Assembly: GCF_020283565.1 (NCBI RefSeq)
Contig: NC_060059.1
Span: forward strand, 35,146,338 to 35,210,337
Direction of reading: 5' to 3'
DNA: 64,000 bases
Origin: Trifolium pratense
Lineage: Eukaryota; Streptophyta; Magnoliopsida; Fabales; Fabaceae
The translations under genes and the position numbers were made by a program. Of the stretch, positions 28,101 to 39,858 are shown piece by piece. The notes under the pieces were generated by a model. That model did no database searches. It saw only the letters and a list, made by a program, of their open reading frames with translations, and was not told where the DNA came from. Each line of letters opens with the position of its first letter. Position 1 is the first letter of the stretch.

Positions 28101-28214
28101 GCGGTAAGAGATAGGTGGAGGAGGAGGATGAGGAAGTGGTTGAGGGAGGAGATGTGGAGGAGCGAATCGTGTACGGTGGTCTTGATGGTGGAGGAAGTGT
28201 TGATGATGATCCAT
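19139..28214 (-). CDS. Large CCCH zinc-finger protein, SOP1/ZC3H3-like
   Basis: The protein has 1951 aa in ten minus-strand exons: 23813-28214, 21932-22133, 21676-21826, 21468-21549, 21252-21326, 20797-20887, 20335-20608, 20198-20240, 20021-20124 and 19139-19570. They sum to exactly 1952 codons with stop. The start is the ATG at 28214 (MDHHQHFLHHQDH). The first exon encodes 1467 mostly disordered residues: a His/Pro/Arg-rich head, then Ser/Asp/Asn-rich sequence. Five CCCH fingers begin near residue 1712: YCQFFTRFGKC...CPYIH, VCTKFLKGLCSTPNCKLTH, CSYFLQGLCSNESCPYRH, CEGFLKGYCADGNECRKKH and CPSFEATGTCTQGIKCKLHH. A basic patch and an acidic tail follow. This architecture fits Arabidopsis SOP1 (nuclear RNA surveillance with the exosome) and animal ZC3H3; shorter C3H7 is the alternative relative. 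RNA binding is inferred from the family. Confidence 0.92.
23058..23201. mobile_element. MITE-like foldback in zinc-finger gene intron 1
   Basis: The terminal sequence GTTAAATATACTTTTGTTCC and the right end ...GGACTAAAAAATATATTTAAC are imperfect inverted repeats of about 24 bp, enclosing 144 bp. The type is common in legumes. No clear target duplication was seen. Confidence 0.55.
23213..23280 (+). repeat. SINE-like fragment (box B)
   Basis: It contains GGGTTCAAGTCCTGG, a good pol III B box, preceded by AGTTAGGTCCC. The A-box half is poorly preserved. It lies in intron 1 of the zinc-finger gene. Confidence 0.4.
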
Positions 28215-28532
28215 GACGGTTGATGGCGGCGATTATGAGATGAGATGAGATTGTTGGTTTGAATTGAAATTGAATTGAAAGTTGCGTAAACCTAATTTGT
28301 GTATTTATTGATTTGAATTATTGTTGTTGGATTTGAGATTGAATAATAATTTGGATGAGTTATGAGTGGGTGGGCTTTGAGGTAACGAGATATTGTATGT
28401 CTGGTTAGTTTCACACGTAAGGCAAACACAACTAACTAACTGTGTTTGTCGTCCTAAGTTAAACTCCTAGATTTTTTACTTCTCTTTATTTATAGGGATG
28501 CTTGGACGGTCAAAGTAAAACAAAATAGGAGA

Positions 28533-28700
28533 ATGTTAACTTGTGCCCTTAAGGGCACATGTTAAGGAGATAAATATGGAAAAAAATTATTGAACTTGTG
28601 GTGTATTCAATTCTCTAAACATTAAATGTTTTCTATCATTAAAAGCTATATTTCTATTTTTAGGTAGCTTAACATGTGCCCTTAAGGCACAAGTTAACAT
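28533..28700. mobile_element. MITE with self-palindromic terminal repeats
   Basis: The termini ATGTTAACTTGTGCC... and ...GGCACAAGTTAACAT are inverted repeats of more than 30 bp, with one base missing on the right. Each terminus carries the motif TGTGCCCTTAAGGGCACA, perfect on the left and one C short on the right. No coding sequence is present. TTAA occurs at both edges and could be the target site. Confidence 0.7.
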
Positions 28701-28849
28701 AACCCAACAAAATATGATACGTAAGATATAAAACAGAATAAATAAGATATGAGAAGATACATATATAATTTTATTCTTTTGTCAAGAATATATAATATTA
28801 TCAAACTTCGCAAAAATTCTATTATAGGGAAGTAATCACAAAAAAAAAA

Positions 28850-28906
28850 TGTAGGGGTAATGCAAAATTCGCCTATTTTGCAGGGATAAAATTCTATTTA
28901 CCCAAA
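28850..28906. repeat. Decayed end of the palindrome-ended foldback family
   Basis: GCCTATTTTGCAGGGATAAA and TTTACCC match the right terminus of the element at 30545-31727 (GCTTATTTTGCAGGGGGTAA). Only one end is recognisable. Confidence 0.5.
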
Positions 28907-29310
28907 AATAAATGTCACAAGTGGCTAATTAATACTGAAACTTTACTTAAAGAAGTCTTATGACATTTTAGGCTTGGACAGGGGACACCTGGTACATAAT
29001 TTCCTTTTGTAACTACAAATCAGTACTAGTTAATACTATCAAACATGATGAAGTTCAAATGATCACAACCATTCATCAATATCATCATAACCTAATAGTA
29101 TCCATGAGATAGCTAATAAGATACCAAATTTTATTGATGGAAAAGGAAACGAGGTTCAGGACAGACACTTTTTAAGGATTAGTTTTGGCTCTAGGTTTAT
29201 TTTATTTTGTGGCTTAGTTCATCGAGACACACTTTTTAAGGAATCTAATTAAAAAAACTTACTATCTAAGTCCTTAAAGAATATTTGGAAGCACTAAGTT
29301 AGATTAAAAT

Positions 29311-29444
29311 ATGTCTTCGTGAGCATAACTCAATTGCTAACGATATTATATTTTATATGCATAGCCGGGGTTCAAACCCGAGATCTTTCACATATTTATT
29401 TCAAGAGATAAATTTTTAATAATTAAATTACTTAACCAAAAAAA
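29311..29444 (+). mobile_element. SINE with 12-bp target-site duplication
   Basis: Box A-like GTGAGCATAACTCAATTGCT and box B GGGGTTCAAACCCGAG are followed by an A-rich tail. It is flanked by TTAGATTAAAAT at 29299-29310 and 29445-29456. Confidence 0.8.
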
Positions 29445-29757
29445 TTAGATTAAAATTAAAGCATATAAATTCATTGAAAAAAATAATATCAAAACATACA
29501 TAATAAAAACAGAAGTTGTACGGTTTGGAATAAAATAAAAACAAACACAGGTACCAAGCATTTCAAACACTCTTTCAATATATAGAATTATAAGCCTTTT
29601 TCTATCTAAAAAAAAAAAACCCTTTCTTTTTTTGGTATAATATCAGCTCAATAATATATTGAAATGAAAATGACCCAAGATTGATAAATAAAGTAAAGTA
29701 TGTACTTTATATTTTTTTTTTCGAAAGCATAAATATATTATGTATATACTATATATT

Positions 29758-30281
29758 TGTTTTGGACTGGGCCAAAAGCTGACCAAATTACTCTTCTACC
29801 CGGAATTTGGGGCACAGCCCAACAAGGGGAGACCTCCCCGACACGTCAGCCAATGACGTGTCCTCCACGACGTAACGGTTACTCGACACGATAAACACGT
29901 GCTTATCCATCCAGCCGCGATCCAGTCGAGGAGCTTATCCATTACCCACGTATCGTGGAACAGCTTCAACCAAGATAGGGCGAATAACCGCCCCCCCCCC
30001 TACGATACAGGGACTATCTTGGCAGTTGAGTCTATTGGGCCGGTTATTCCGGCCCATTAGACCAACCTTTGGCCCAGAGCCGAGGCGATTATATAAGCTC
30101 TCCTATACAGGAGAGCCAGGTATTCAATTTCATTCTACTCTTCACTCTCTCTTTCTTCTTTCTGTATCTCTTGTACTCTTTGCTGACTTAAGCATCGGAG
30201 CACCGGCAGGTACAACCCCCCTCCGATGGACGAATTGCTCAACGGACCAGCCATCTCTATTCTGATCAACAGGTTAGATCA
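29758..30281 (+). mobile_element. Solo LTR, same Ty3/gypsy Tat family as 47924-59579
   Basis: It begins TGTTTTGGACTGGGCCAA and ends AGGTTAGATCA, colinear with the 592-bp LTRs further right but shorter (524 bp) and diverged. It keeps the TATA box TATATAA (30090-30096), the hairpin GCTCTCCT/AGGAGAGC and the paired motifs CCAAGATAG/CTATCTTGG. No primer-binding site, gag or second LTR is next to it. A 5-bp target duplication is not evident, so edges may have decayed. Confidence 0.85.
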
Positions 30282-30544
30282 GAATCCATGATTGATAATA
30301 TTATTCTATTATATTATATTTTTTGTACAAATTTTCTAATGAAATGATAGAATATATATTATATTTAAATAACAAAATTATCCTTGAAACAATTATATTT
30401 TTAAAAAAAAATTATTTTGTGTGTAAAAAAAAATTATTTTGTATTATTTTATAGATTAATATAAAACTAAATAAGTACGTAATATTTTTCAAATCATTTT
30501 CTTTTCAATTTAATAAGTGTTAGAATTTGATAGTGTTATTTTAT

Positions 30545-31727
30545 AAAGGGTAAATGATCATTTACCCCCTGTAAAATAAGAAACTTTTTGTTTACCCCCC
30601 TGCACAGATTTTTTTTCTGTTTACCCCCCTGCAAAAAATAGATTCTCTCATTTCGCCCCCTGGGTGTACAGCAGGACAAGTGACTGTGCAAATTTGCTGA
30701 CGTGGCTTGTACACATGGAAAAAAATCATTTATATTTATTTTTAAATTCCACGTCAAATAATATTTTTTAAAAAAAATTAAAATTATTTTTCCTACAAAA
30801 TTTAGAAAACGAATTTTTTTTTTTTCAAAATTTTAAAAAACATTTCCTAGAAAAAACTTTTTTTTTCATACAAAATTATTGAGTATTTTTTTCCTAAAAT
30901 AAAATAAAAAACGAATTTTCTTATTTTACTCCAAAAATAAAGATTTATTTTCAAATCTTTTTGAATTAAAAAAAACAGAATCTTCGCCGTAATCGTTTGC
31001 TTCCACCGTCATGATTGTATTCGTCGTCGTCTTCTTCAGTCGCCGAAATCATCTTCTACTTCATTATTGTCTTCTGCTTCTTTATATTTTTCTAGTTTTA
31101 GGGCAAATAGTTTTGATAGAAGAAGAAAACACCAATAAAACTTGTTTTTCTATTTTATATTTTTTTTGAAAATCTTTTTCTATTTTTTTTAATTCAAAGA
31201 GAATAACAAAAAATAAAGTTTTGTTTTTAAAAAATAAAGATTATGTTTTTTTAATTCAAAAAGTTTGAAAATAAATCTTTAAAATTTTTATTTCGGAAAT
31301 AAACTTTATTTCGGAGTAAATCTTTATTTTAGGAGCAAAATAAGAAAATTCTTTTTTTTTTTTTTTTGGGAGGAAATTTTTTTAAAATCATTTGTATGAA
31401 AAAAAAATTAATTTTTTTTGTAGGAATTTTTTAAAAAAATTTTGGGGAAACAAAACAGAATTTTTTTTTATTTTGTAGGAAAAAAATATTTTTTATTTTT
31501 TTAAAAAATATTATCTGACGTGGAATTTAAAAAATAAATATAAATGATTTTTTCCACATGTACAAGCCACGTCAACAGGTTTGCATAGTCACTTGTCCTG
31601 CTGTACACCCAGGGGGCGAAATGAGGGAATCTATTTTTTGCAAGGGGGTAAACAGAAAAAAAATCTGTGCAGGGGGGTAAACGAAAATTTGCTTATTTTG
31701 CAGGGGGTAAATGATCATTTACCCTTT
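30545..31727. mobile_element. Long foldback DNA element with palindromic ends
   Basis: The arms at about 30546-30760 and 31510-31726 are near-perfect inverted repeats, with weaker pairing extending inward to about 30960/31250. Each end starts with the perfect palindrome GGGTAAATGATCATTTACCC (30548-30567 and 31705-31724). TTATA flanks both sides if the ends are AAGGG/CCCTT. The centre (about 30980-31100) is less AT-rich, with CGCCGTAATCGTTTGC and GTCGTCGTCTTCTTCAGTCG. It may be a captured fragment. No transposase is encoded. Confidence 0.75.
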
Positions 31728-31897
31728 TATAAATTAATTATTTTGTAATATTATATTTAGTGAATTAATTTTTTATCATATCCTGCTAATTTCTAATTCG
31801 GCTCATAGTCAAGATAAGAATTTTAACTATAAAAATAGGATATGACGAGTTTGAGGATTAACTTATCATATCATTTTATCTCGTCAAACACTACATT

Positions 31898-32047
31898 GTA
31901 ATAAGATATGGTTTAATTATCCATATCCCATTTTTTATCCTCACCCTCGAATGGACGTGTGAGTCTAGTCACGTAATAAGATATGGTTCAATTATCCATA
32001 TCCCATTTTTTATCCTCACCCTCGAATGGACGTGTGAGTCTAGTCAC
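31898..32047. repeat. 75-bp tandem duplication
   Basis: Two adjacent 75-bp copies start at 31898 and 31973 (GTAATAAGATATGG...GAGTCTAGTCAC). They differ at one noted base (TTTAATT versus TTCAATT). The sequence is not coding. Confidence 0.9.
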
Positions 32048-32165
32048 TAGACTATTCTTTTTTATAACCACATCTAGATTCTAACATGGGACTTGGCAGA
32101 GTTGTGTGTACATGATACAAGACGAGAGGGTATCAATGAAAAGATTGTCTTTCATTTATGTGTAA

Positions 32166-32720
32166 TTACAAACAAGTTTCACCTTCGTCGACTAAACAAG
32201 CAGGAGTAAACCATTCCGTTTTTTCAAGAACAAAACTCCCATGCTCATCTCGAGTTAAAAGACTTATCGATATTGCACTCCATCCTTGACCGAGCTGATT
32301 TTTCCACATCAGAGCAGCTGACCTCTCTGCATCAGATCTGACTGGCTGTGTTTTCTGCATAACCTGTTTGTTGGCAACTGGACAGCATGTCTGCAAACTT
32401 GTTGATATGCTTCCTTTTTATTCACCCGCACGTGAATGTTTCTACTCTTCCAAATACTCCAAACCATAACCGCGAAGTGCCAATAATGCACCTCTGTCAC
32501 AACCGGATCTACGCAAGACATAAAAATTAATAACTTCATTAATACATAGAAGATAGGCATTATGCGCCGTATATATGCTAGTCATATCTGCTCTCCAAAT
32601 ACGGTTGTCATAAACATAGTTAAATGACAGAACCTGCAGAATTCTAGCAGTCGTTTTTGTGTCAAATATATGATTGATCAAGCTGGCATTCCACTTTTTC
32701 TTATCTCCCTGAATCAGAAA
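32166..32720 (-). mobile_element. LINE remnant: zinc-binding and RNase H-like tail
   Basis: Minus-strand fragments include LINHIFDTKTTARILQVL with TSIYTAHNAYLLCINEVI, WHFAVMVWSIWKSRNIHVRV and DEHGSFVLEKTEWFTPACLV. These are colinear with the C-terminal part of plant LINE polyproteins (zf-RVT then RVT_3). Frameshifts separate the pieces. Confidence 0.7.
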
Positions 32721-33355
32721 CAGATTGGAGATGCCGTTTCGATTTTAATTAATTGACGTAAATTGTAAGTAACAATAAGTTCTTATACCGAAGCCGTCCA
32801 AATATTGTAGAAAAAGTTGACATTAGCTTATTGAAATGCATGTGCACAAACAATATTTTTGCAACTGCAAAACATCATAACACGATCAAATCGGGATCAA
32901 TAGATTATATATATATATTTATAAATTACAAGGCATAGTTTCCCGGATGAAGGGAAGGAGGAGGGCACACACAAACGACCTCTCATCCTAACCCATCAAT
33001 GAATTTCCATAGAAAATACCTAATTATGATAATGGACAAGTTGACACTATATATTGGTTTTCCACATTTACTTTTTAGCAGAGGCAATCTTATTCGACGG
33101 ATTGTCGGATACTACATGTGTACACCTCTAATTATTGGTTTTCCATAAGTTCCTTCCACCGGAGGTGATCTTGTTCGAGCAATGTCGAACATTAAATATG
33201 CACACCTCTTTCAGCATGGATTCGAACTTTGGTTCGTCATGTTGTGACGCAAATCCCCGTGGGACGGTTTACATATATACGCAACACACATTCACAGAAG
33301 ATTTTAGATAAAAGAAATAAACAAAGCTTCTTCTAGCCCTATGCTAGGAATTATC
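32721..33355. other. Intergenic DNA, kinase gene 3' side
   Basis: No gene is seen. It probably holds the kinase 3' UTR near 33300 and two similar blocks around 33055-33215 (TTGGTTTTCCACATTTACTT and TTGGTTTTCCATAAGTTCCT). These look like a diverged local duplication. Confidence 0.4.
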
Positions 33356-36300
33356 TCAATCAAAGCTAGATGAACGGCTCCACCTGCCTCTCAAGTAGTC
33401 CTCCAAAGAGACATTTTGGTCAACACTGTACAACGAGAGTGTGTCATCCTCCACATCGAGCAATGCAAGATTAAGGTGTGACTGTAAGTTAGAAGGTAGA
33501 CAAGCTTCTTCATCAAGCAACTCTGATTTTCTCAAAGCATTAATCTCTACCCTTGCCCGCTTTATTACATCAGCATCACCTTTAAGGACCTTTGAGATCT
33601 GTAATCCAATGGGACAAACATGAGATTTAAAGTTTAACAATAAGATAATGAAATAAAACTGCTATAGTGTTCAAGTGTGTTTAGGCAAACAACTAAATTA
33701 GAGGCTTCTTAAGTGATTATTGCTTATCATATAAGTTTTTATGTATAGACTATTTCTGCAATCAAAGAAGGAAAGTGACTAAACTGTTTTTAAAAAGATA
33801 AATTCATAAGCTATCTTGAAACACTTATCATATAGCATAAGCCATTTTCATGTCATAAGATAAGCCTGAATAAGTTGCAATTATAAATCACTTACAAGGC
33901 TCATTTGAGGCCTAGCTCCTGGAGCGCGTCTGATACAAAGGGTGGCGGCTAAGACCATCCTTTCCATCTCTTCATGATCATAGTTATCACCCAAACTAGG
34001 ATCCAATAATTGTGAGAGCTTCCCATTATTTAGAATTGGACTAGCCTACAAATGATATATTTCCGTTATTTTTTCTTCCAATACAGAAGACAGTAATGAA
34101 ATGCTAGAACATATATATATATAGAGTACCACCGCGGTCTAGCGCAAGTGGTTGGTGCGCAATGTGTGTAAAGAACATATATAGAGGACTTACCCACATG
34201 ACAAGGCTCTCTTGACCCTTAGGATAATCACCACTTATAGGCTTTCTCCCAGAAAGAAGCTCAAGAAGCACCACACCAAATGCATAGACATCAATCTTAT
34301 CATTTACTTTACCATACATGAAGTATTCAGGAGCCAAGTAACTGCATATAATCCATAGATAGTATATAGTTCAGAATCATTACAAGTACGATGTTTTCCT
34401 ACAACATGTATGCAGAAGAAGTGATGGTACAGTTATGTGGAAGTTGAAATACAAACCCAAAAGTTCCAGAAACATCAGTGCAGGTTATATATGATGATGA
34501 GGTTGATGCCCATTTAGCGAGTCCAAAGTCAGAGAGCTATAGAAAATCGACAGAACAGCATTAGGCCTAAGGAGTACAAATAGTTCAAAATATTGATGTT
34601 AGTCAATAGAGAGATGAATTACCTGTGGTTCAAAATCCTCAGATAATAACACATTTGATGATTTTACATCACGATGAATCACCGGTTGGTTGCCATTATT
34701 ATGCAGATATTCCAAAGCCTCGGCAACACCCATTGCCACCTTATATCTCTCAGTCCAACCAAACTCAATTGGATTTTTCTTATTACCTATTTTGGCATTC
34801 AACAAAAAAAAGTAAACAGTAAGCTACGTAGCACCGACGCTTCAAGTTAAAAGCATGTTTGTGTGTATGACACATGTTAGTGTCTAACACTCGTACGACA
34901 CTAACGCATGTGATTACATCCAAGCACTTCCATTTTTTAAAATTATACTTGTGTTGTGTTGTGTCTATGAATCAATGTTGGTCTTGTGTCTGGTGCTCGT
35001 GTCTGTTTTAGTGCTTCATAGATAGTAAGCGAGCAAGGTCACATGGAATAAATAAAAACTAAGATGAAAATAGCAACAATGTAGATTATATTGCGTACCG
35101 TGAAGGTTTTGTTCAAGACTCCCTCTTGATAAGAAATCATAGACTAAAAGAAGATTATCATCCTCAAAACAGAATCCAATGAGGGAAATGATGTTTTTGT
35201 GATTCAAAGTAGTGATAATTTCTATCTCTAAAACAAACTCCTTCAAAACATCATCAGAAGGCTTCAAGATCTTGACAGCAAGTTCCTTTCCATCAGGAAG
35301 GCAGCCTCTATAAACCTCGCTACTTCCTCCTTTACCGATCAAATTTTCTGAAATCAAATCACAAATGTCAAAAATAAAATCACTTTTGGACAAATGGAAC
35401 TCATAATCAAAAATCAAAATACACACCAGGCAAGAAATTTGATGTTGCTGATACAAGTTCTTGGTAGTTAAACAATCTGCAAGTAGATGAGTATTTCTCA
35501 TGAAAGCCTTCCAATTCTTTAGGAACGTTTATCGATTTGCGATCAGGTGAAGCAACCGTCCCTATTTCGGCATCCACCGGAACAAGAGCACCACTTTTGC
35601 TATCTAGACCCAAAAATTTATCTTTATTATAGGAAAGGTTTCTAGAGGGCAACTGCATTGCCCATTGGACCACAGAAACCCGACGAGACAACGATCTTTC
35701 AGAAATTTTCCTGTTCGACGATGAAGTTCTGCCAAGTAGTGGCCAACCAGGTTTCAAATTATTTGATTCTCTGTCATGAAAAGTTTTCATGCTAGAACCA
35801 GCACCAGTTACCTTTACAGGCACCATAGCCAACGAGTTCTTGTCACTATGACCGTAAGATGAATCCGGGAACATCGCTATGTGTGTATCGTCATTTAGTA
35901 CTTTTAAACTCATACTGAATTTCCATTGAATCGAACCGAACAACCCAATTTGGCGACCTGCAACAACAAATAATCTAAGAACCCTGCTATCTCAATAACA
36001 TTCACATAAAAAAGGGGCAAATTAAAGATAAATAATAAACCTTTTAAGTCAGAATGATTAGCCGGTGATCCATCTCTCTTGAACACAACTTTCCCATTAT
36101 CAACAGCAAAAACCCAACAATCCTTAGATAACTTCTTAGCACAATACTTATGTATAGAAATAGATGGCCTAATTTTACTAAGACCTTGAGGTTTTCCAAC
36201 TATAACATGACTTGCACAATACTCATTTGCTTCTCTAACCAAAATTCTCCTCACCGATGATCCCCGGCAAATTTTTAGCTTCAGATCCACCTACACCATT

Positions 36301-37028
36301 TTCCAATTTTTGTAAAAAAAATTTACAAAAAATAAAAACAATATACTTGATGTATTTCTTTAATAATTTTTTTCTTAACTCTTCGGAGGTAGGTACTCTA
36401 GTAATTCAGAGTTTGGTCGGAGGTAAGTAAAGTCTGACCTGTTCTTGTCACGACTCAAATCTCAAACTCCGATGACTATTTTCTTTAATTGTATTTGTCT
36501 TAACCTTCCAAAGCAAGGAACTCTGGTAATTCGGAGTTTGGACGAGAGTAAGTGAAGTCAGATCAAGAATTTGTTCCTCAAACTCTTATGACTTTAATTT
36601 TCAAACATTAAATTTCCTCAAAATTAAGGCTAAAAACTAGTAGTTAGTAAATGAGTCTTGTAATTATAAATTACCTGTTTCAAATTGCAGAATCCTTCAT
36701 AACCAGAAAGAACAGTATCAAATGCTTTGACAAGAGAAAACAGAGAAGATTTCCCATCTTGATTCACAATTTCTACTCCAACAAATAAAAAAAACAAAAT
36801 AATCAAAATCCAATCCAAAGATAGAAAATTGCATTTTAAGTAACTTTAAATTAATTAATTACCATTATTTCTGAGAACATGAAGAGCAAGAATAAGATCA
36901 CCAGGTTGAGCAACATTAACCAAAGACCAAGTAAGTAACTCTGTACTATGATGAGTACTGTTAGATTCCATCTTCACACCAACCACCACAGTACGGCCAG
37001 TACTGGAGGCTCCTCCGCCGGAGATCAT
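33356..37028 (-). CDS. Receptor-like cytoplasmic kinase with N-terminal universal stress protein domain
   Basis: The protein has 693 aa in ten minus-strand exons: 36863-37028, 36675-36775, 36041-36290, 35427-35957, 35099-35347, 34623-34786, 34457-34536, 34194-34341, 33896-34045 and 33356-33598 (2082 nt, in frame throughout). The start ATG at 37028 gives [20 protein letters not shown]. The USP/adenine-nucleotide hydrolase-like fold covers about residues 10-150 ([18 protein letters not shown]). A Ser/Arg-rich linker follows, then a kinase from about 345: [13 protein letters not shown] (P loop), ELAVKILK (catalytic Lys), [13 protein letters not shown] (HRD), LSDFGLAKW (DFG), [12 protein letters not shown] (APE) and ARPQMS. 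All catalytic residues are present, so it should be active on Ser/Thr. No signal peptide or transmembrane helix is seen, so it is cytoplasmic. It matches the Arabidopsis At1g21590/At1g77280 type. Its substrate is unknown. Confidence 0.93.
34127..34170 (+). repeat. SINE fragment in kinase intron
   Basis: GGTCTAGCGCAAGTGGTTGG resembles the 5' end of a tRNA-derived SINE. It sits about 25 bases from the donor of the exon at 34194-34341. Confidence 0.4.
34862..35022 (-). repeat. Dispersed repeat, GTGTC-rich family, copy 2
   Basis: The minus strand reads TATGAAGCACTAAAACAGAC and later GATGTAATCACATGCGTTAG. This is the same order of landmarks as the copy at 3731-3882. It lies in a kinase intron. 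Confidence 0.5.
36370..36600 (+). repeat. Two diverged direct copies of a short repeat in kinase intron
   Basis: The copies at about 36382-36470 and 36505-36592 share ACTCTGGTAATTCGGAGTTTGG-like sequence (first copy ACTCTAGTAATTCAGAGTTT) followed by GTAAGTAAAGTC or GTAAGTGAAGTC. A third relative lies at 8178-8250. The unit may derive from a SINE. Confidence 0.5.
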
Positions 37029-39403
37029 TTTAGTGATGCCACGTGGCAGTAGATATGAAAGTTAGTTGGTTAATTGGTTGGTTGTTGATAGTGTCGGTGA
37101 TAGGACAATATGTATGAAAGTGTCGGTGATGAAGTGCATGCAGGAGTTAAGAAGTGGTTTTTAGAGAAGAGAGAGTGAGTGTAACTGTTGAACCAATGAC
37201 AAATATGATGATGATTGTGTTCAGCTTCTTCTTCCTTCGTTCCTTCTTAATTTCTGTGTAACGTTGCTTTCGGAGATAGATATATATATATGTACGTGGG
37301 ATTAATAATGACGGATATTTTGACTGTTAGGTCCTTTTTTAAGAAACTAAAAAATTAGACAAAAATAAAATGAAATTTATTGTGTAGGGTAAAAGGTCAA
37401 CGAGATATAATTGACAGGTGAATCAATGAATGAACGGATATTTATGTTATTGGAAGGAGAAGAATACCGTTGGATATTTCGTAAAGAGAGGACTAAAACT
37501 ACTTGTTGTTAGAATTAACCTCTGAATTAGATTAGATGGTTCAGTAGGTTGGATATAGATGGTGAAGAAAGAAATCAAGTTTAAAAGCACCTTAAGAAGG
37601 TATTTAAGAGTTTTTTTTCACCATCAGTATTCGGTCCACCGTCCTAATAGATATATAATTGTAAAATATTGCATTAGAGTGGTAATGACTTACTTAATTA
37701 CCATAGGTCATAAGCGGTTTTTGAAGACGAGCTGACAAGACATGCACCATACATGCATGATTCAAAGACTATTATAGAGTCTTTCGTCACTATATAAAGA
37801 TACACGTCTTTTGTGACTATAATATAAAAGTATTTGCAGCCAAACGCACAAACTACACAAAGATACATTTCTTATGTGGCTGTAATTCTCAATTGATATA
37901 TGAAACTCAACATTTACCTTCAATGCAATTTAATGATTTTCATAATATTTTACAATTAATAACATTTAGGTTCAAAAATAATCAAAAGACACTTAAATTA
38001 TTCGAGTTCAAATATTGCGTGAAAATATTATTAGTTAGACTTTAGTTATCTTTCTATCAAATTTTCTGAAGAGTTAACACAAATAGAAATATTAAAAAAA
38101 TGACCTAATTGTACCTCTTAAATATTTTTGGTATCCCAACCCAGCATATGACACAGAACTGCACATTCGACGACACAAATATAAAAATATACAGACATAG
38201 TTTCAGAAAAACAGGTCTCATAACCATATTTTTTGTGTGGTTCTATCTCTCTATTTTTTTAAAAGGTATGTTTTGGAAGTAGTTAACTAATTCATTAAGT
38301 AAATTGTTGTATTAGTTTGCACAAAAATCTAATCTAATACATATATGTTTATGTTTTATACATTGTTCTTTTCACAAGCGAAAACAAATTAAAACAATAC
38401 TCCTACATACTTGTAATTGTAGGAAAATGCATACATTAGAGCCGTCATATTTTGAGCCTAATATACTCAATTTCTAAGTTCAGTGAACATAGTTAAACAA
38501 TTATCAAAATCTTAACTTACATGTATGACATGAGTTCATAGCTAGTTTTTCTTTTAAGAAATGAATTTCCATGTTTGAAAGTCTTGTATATCTTATTTCT
38601 GTTGGATTGAATCCGGACAACCAAGACACAGGTTGCTTTAATTTTTCTGTTAGTAGCTGTATATATAATTGTTCTAATTTGAATCAGATTCTTAAATAAT
38701 GTATTTGAAATCTTAGTGACAATTTAACTTTAAATAAACATGACGGCCATGTATGTAACTTCATTAACATTTCTTGACAAGTAAGGTTATTAAGAAATCG
38801 TTCTTAAAGGAGTGGGAAGAGCAGCTTAATTAATTAACTGATTAAACTAAAAGGAGTTAGAGGTTTAAAGTTCAAGTCTTGATTACGTTACATGTGAGAA
38901 TCACTATATATAAAATTTGGTTATAATGTTTTCATATATTTTTAAAAAAAACATTTTTTATTCATTTTAAATATATTTTTTAATTTAAAAATACAACATG
39001 ATCAATTTTCAAAAAGTCAACGAGGGCTAGCAAATGCAACATAATTGTCAATTTTTCCAAGTTCATACCTCAGGCTGAACAATTGGACTGTTACGCTCAA
39101 AAGGACATTTTATTACTTTCTATCGTGCGCAGGAAGTTGTTGGCACATGGATTTTATTTCACGTTGATGGTCAATCCATTTGCCATTTTTTAACTCTGGT
39201 TGGTTGATGCTCGTAGACATTCACACATCATAATTTTTTTGCAACTTGATTTCGCGGTCGTACGTGGGTTCGCTGAGTTGTGCTTCGTGATAAGTGTCTT
39301 GTCGTTAATTGATTAGGGTTGGTTCACTTGTGTTGCTTTGTCACCCTGCAATTCCTATTTGGTTGGACTAAACTTTTGTGTGAACTTATTGAATCAGCTC
39401 TTA
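37029..39403. other. Kinase promoter side and intergenic DNA
   Basis: The kinase 5' flank includes a TATATATATATG run near 37280. A repeat at 37494-37580 is shared with 11930-12030. A SINE-like remnant lies at 38817-38900 (GTTTAAAGTTCAAGTCTTG). No gene is seen; the part at 39000-39400 is unassigned. Confidence 0.5.
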
Positions 39404-39858
39404 GACTATGTACAATGGTCTCAACTCCATTTCACATTCAACACCTACTTTTTCACTCCACATCATTTTCTCTTTCTTCCACCTAATCATTCAACACACA
39501 TTCAATTTTTACCCTCTCCAATGGTTTTTCTATTCAACACCCTACCCCACCACTTTCTCTACCCCACCACTTTCTATTTCATATTCTTATTTAAATTTAA
39601 ATTTTTGTTTTTATGATTAAATAAAATTATAATTATCGATTAAAATTAAATAAAAAAAATACACTTAACAAAATTTATTTAAATATTTTTTTATTTTCTT
39701 AATTTAAAATGCAATACATCACACAAATAACGTAATTAGTACGATACAAATTAACTTAAAATGCAATACAACACACAAGTTACGTAATTAATACGATGCA
39801 AATTAACTTAAAATACGAAACAACACACAAATAACGTATAGTACGAAACAAATCATCT

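Larger units (their letters stand above)
28215..29757. other. Zinc-finger gene promoter side and intergenic repeats
   Basis: This is the 5' flank of the zinc-finger gene, followed by repeats: a palindrome-rich MITE (28533-28700), a decayed foldback end (28850-28906) and a SINE (29311-29444). No protein-coding gene is seen. Confidence 0.6.

Noticed and set aside
30026..30265. 79-codon plus-strand frame
   Set aside because: It lies wholly inside the solo LTR, across its TATA box and leader, and is not a protein gene.
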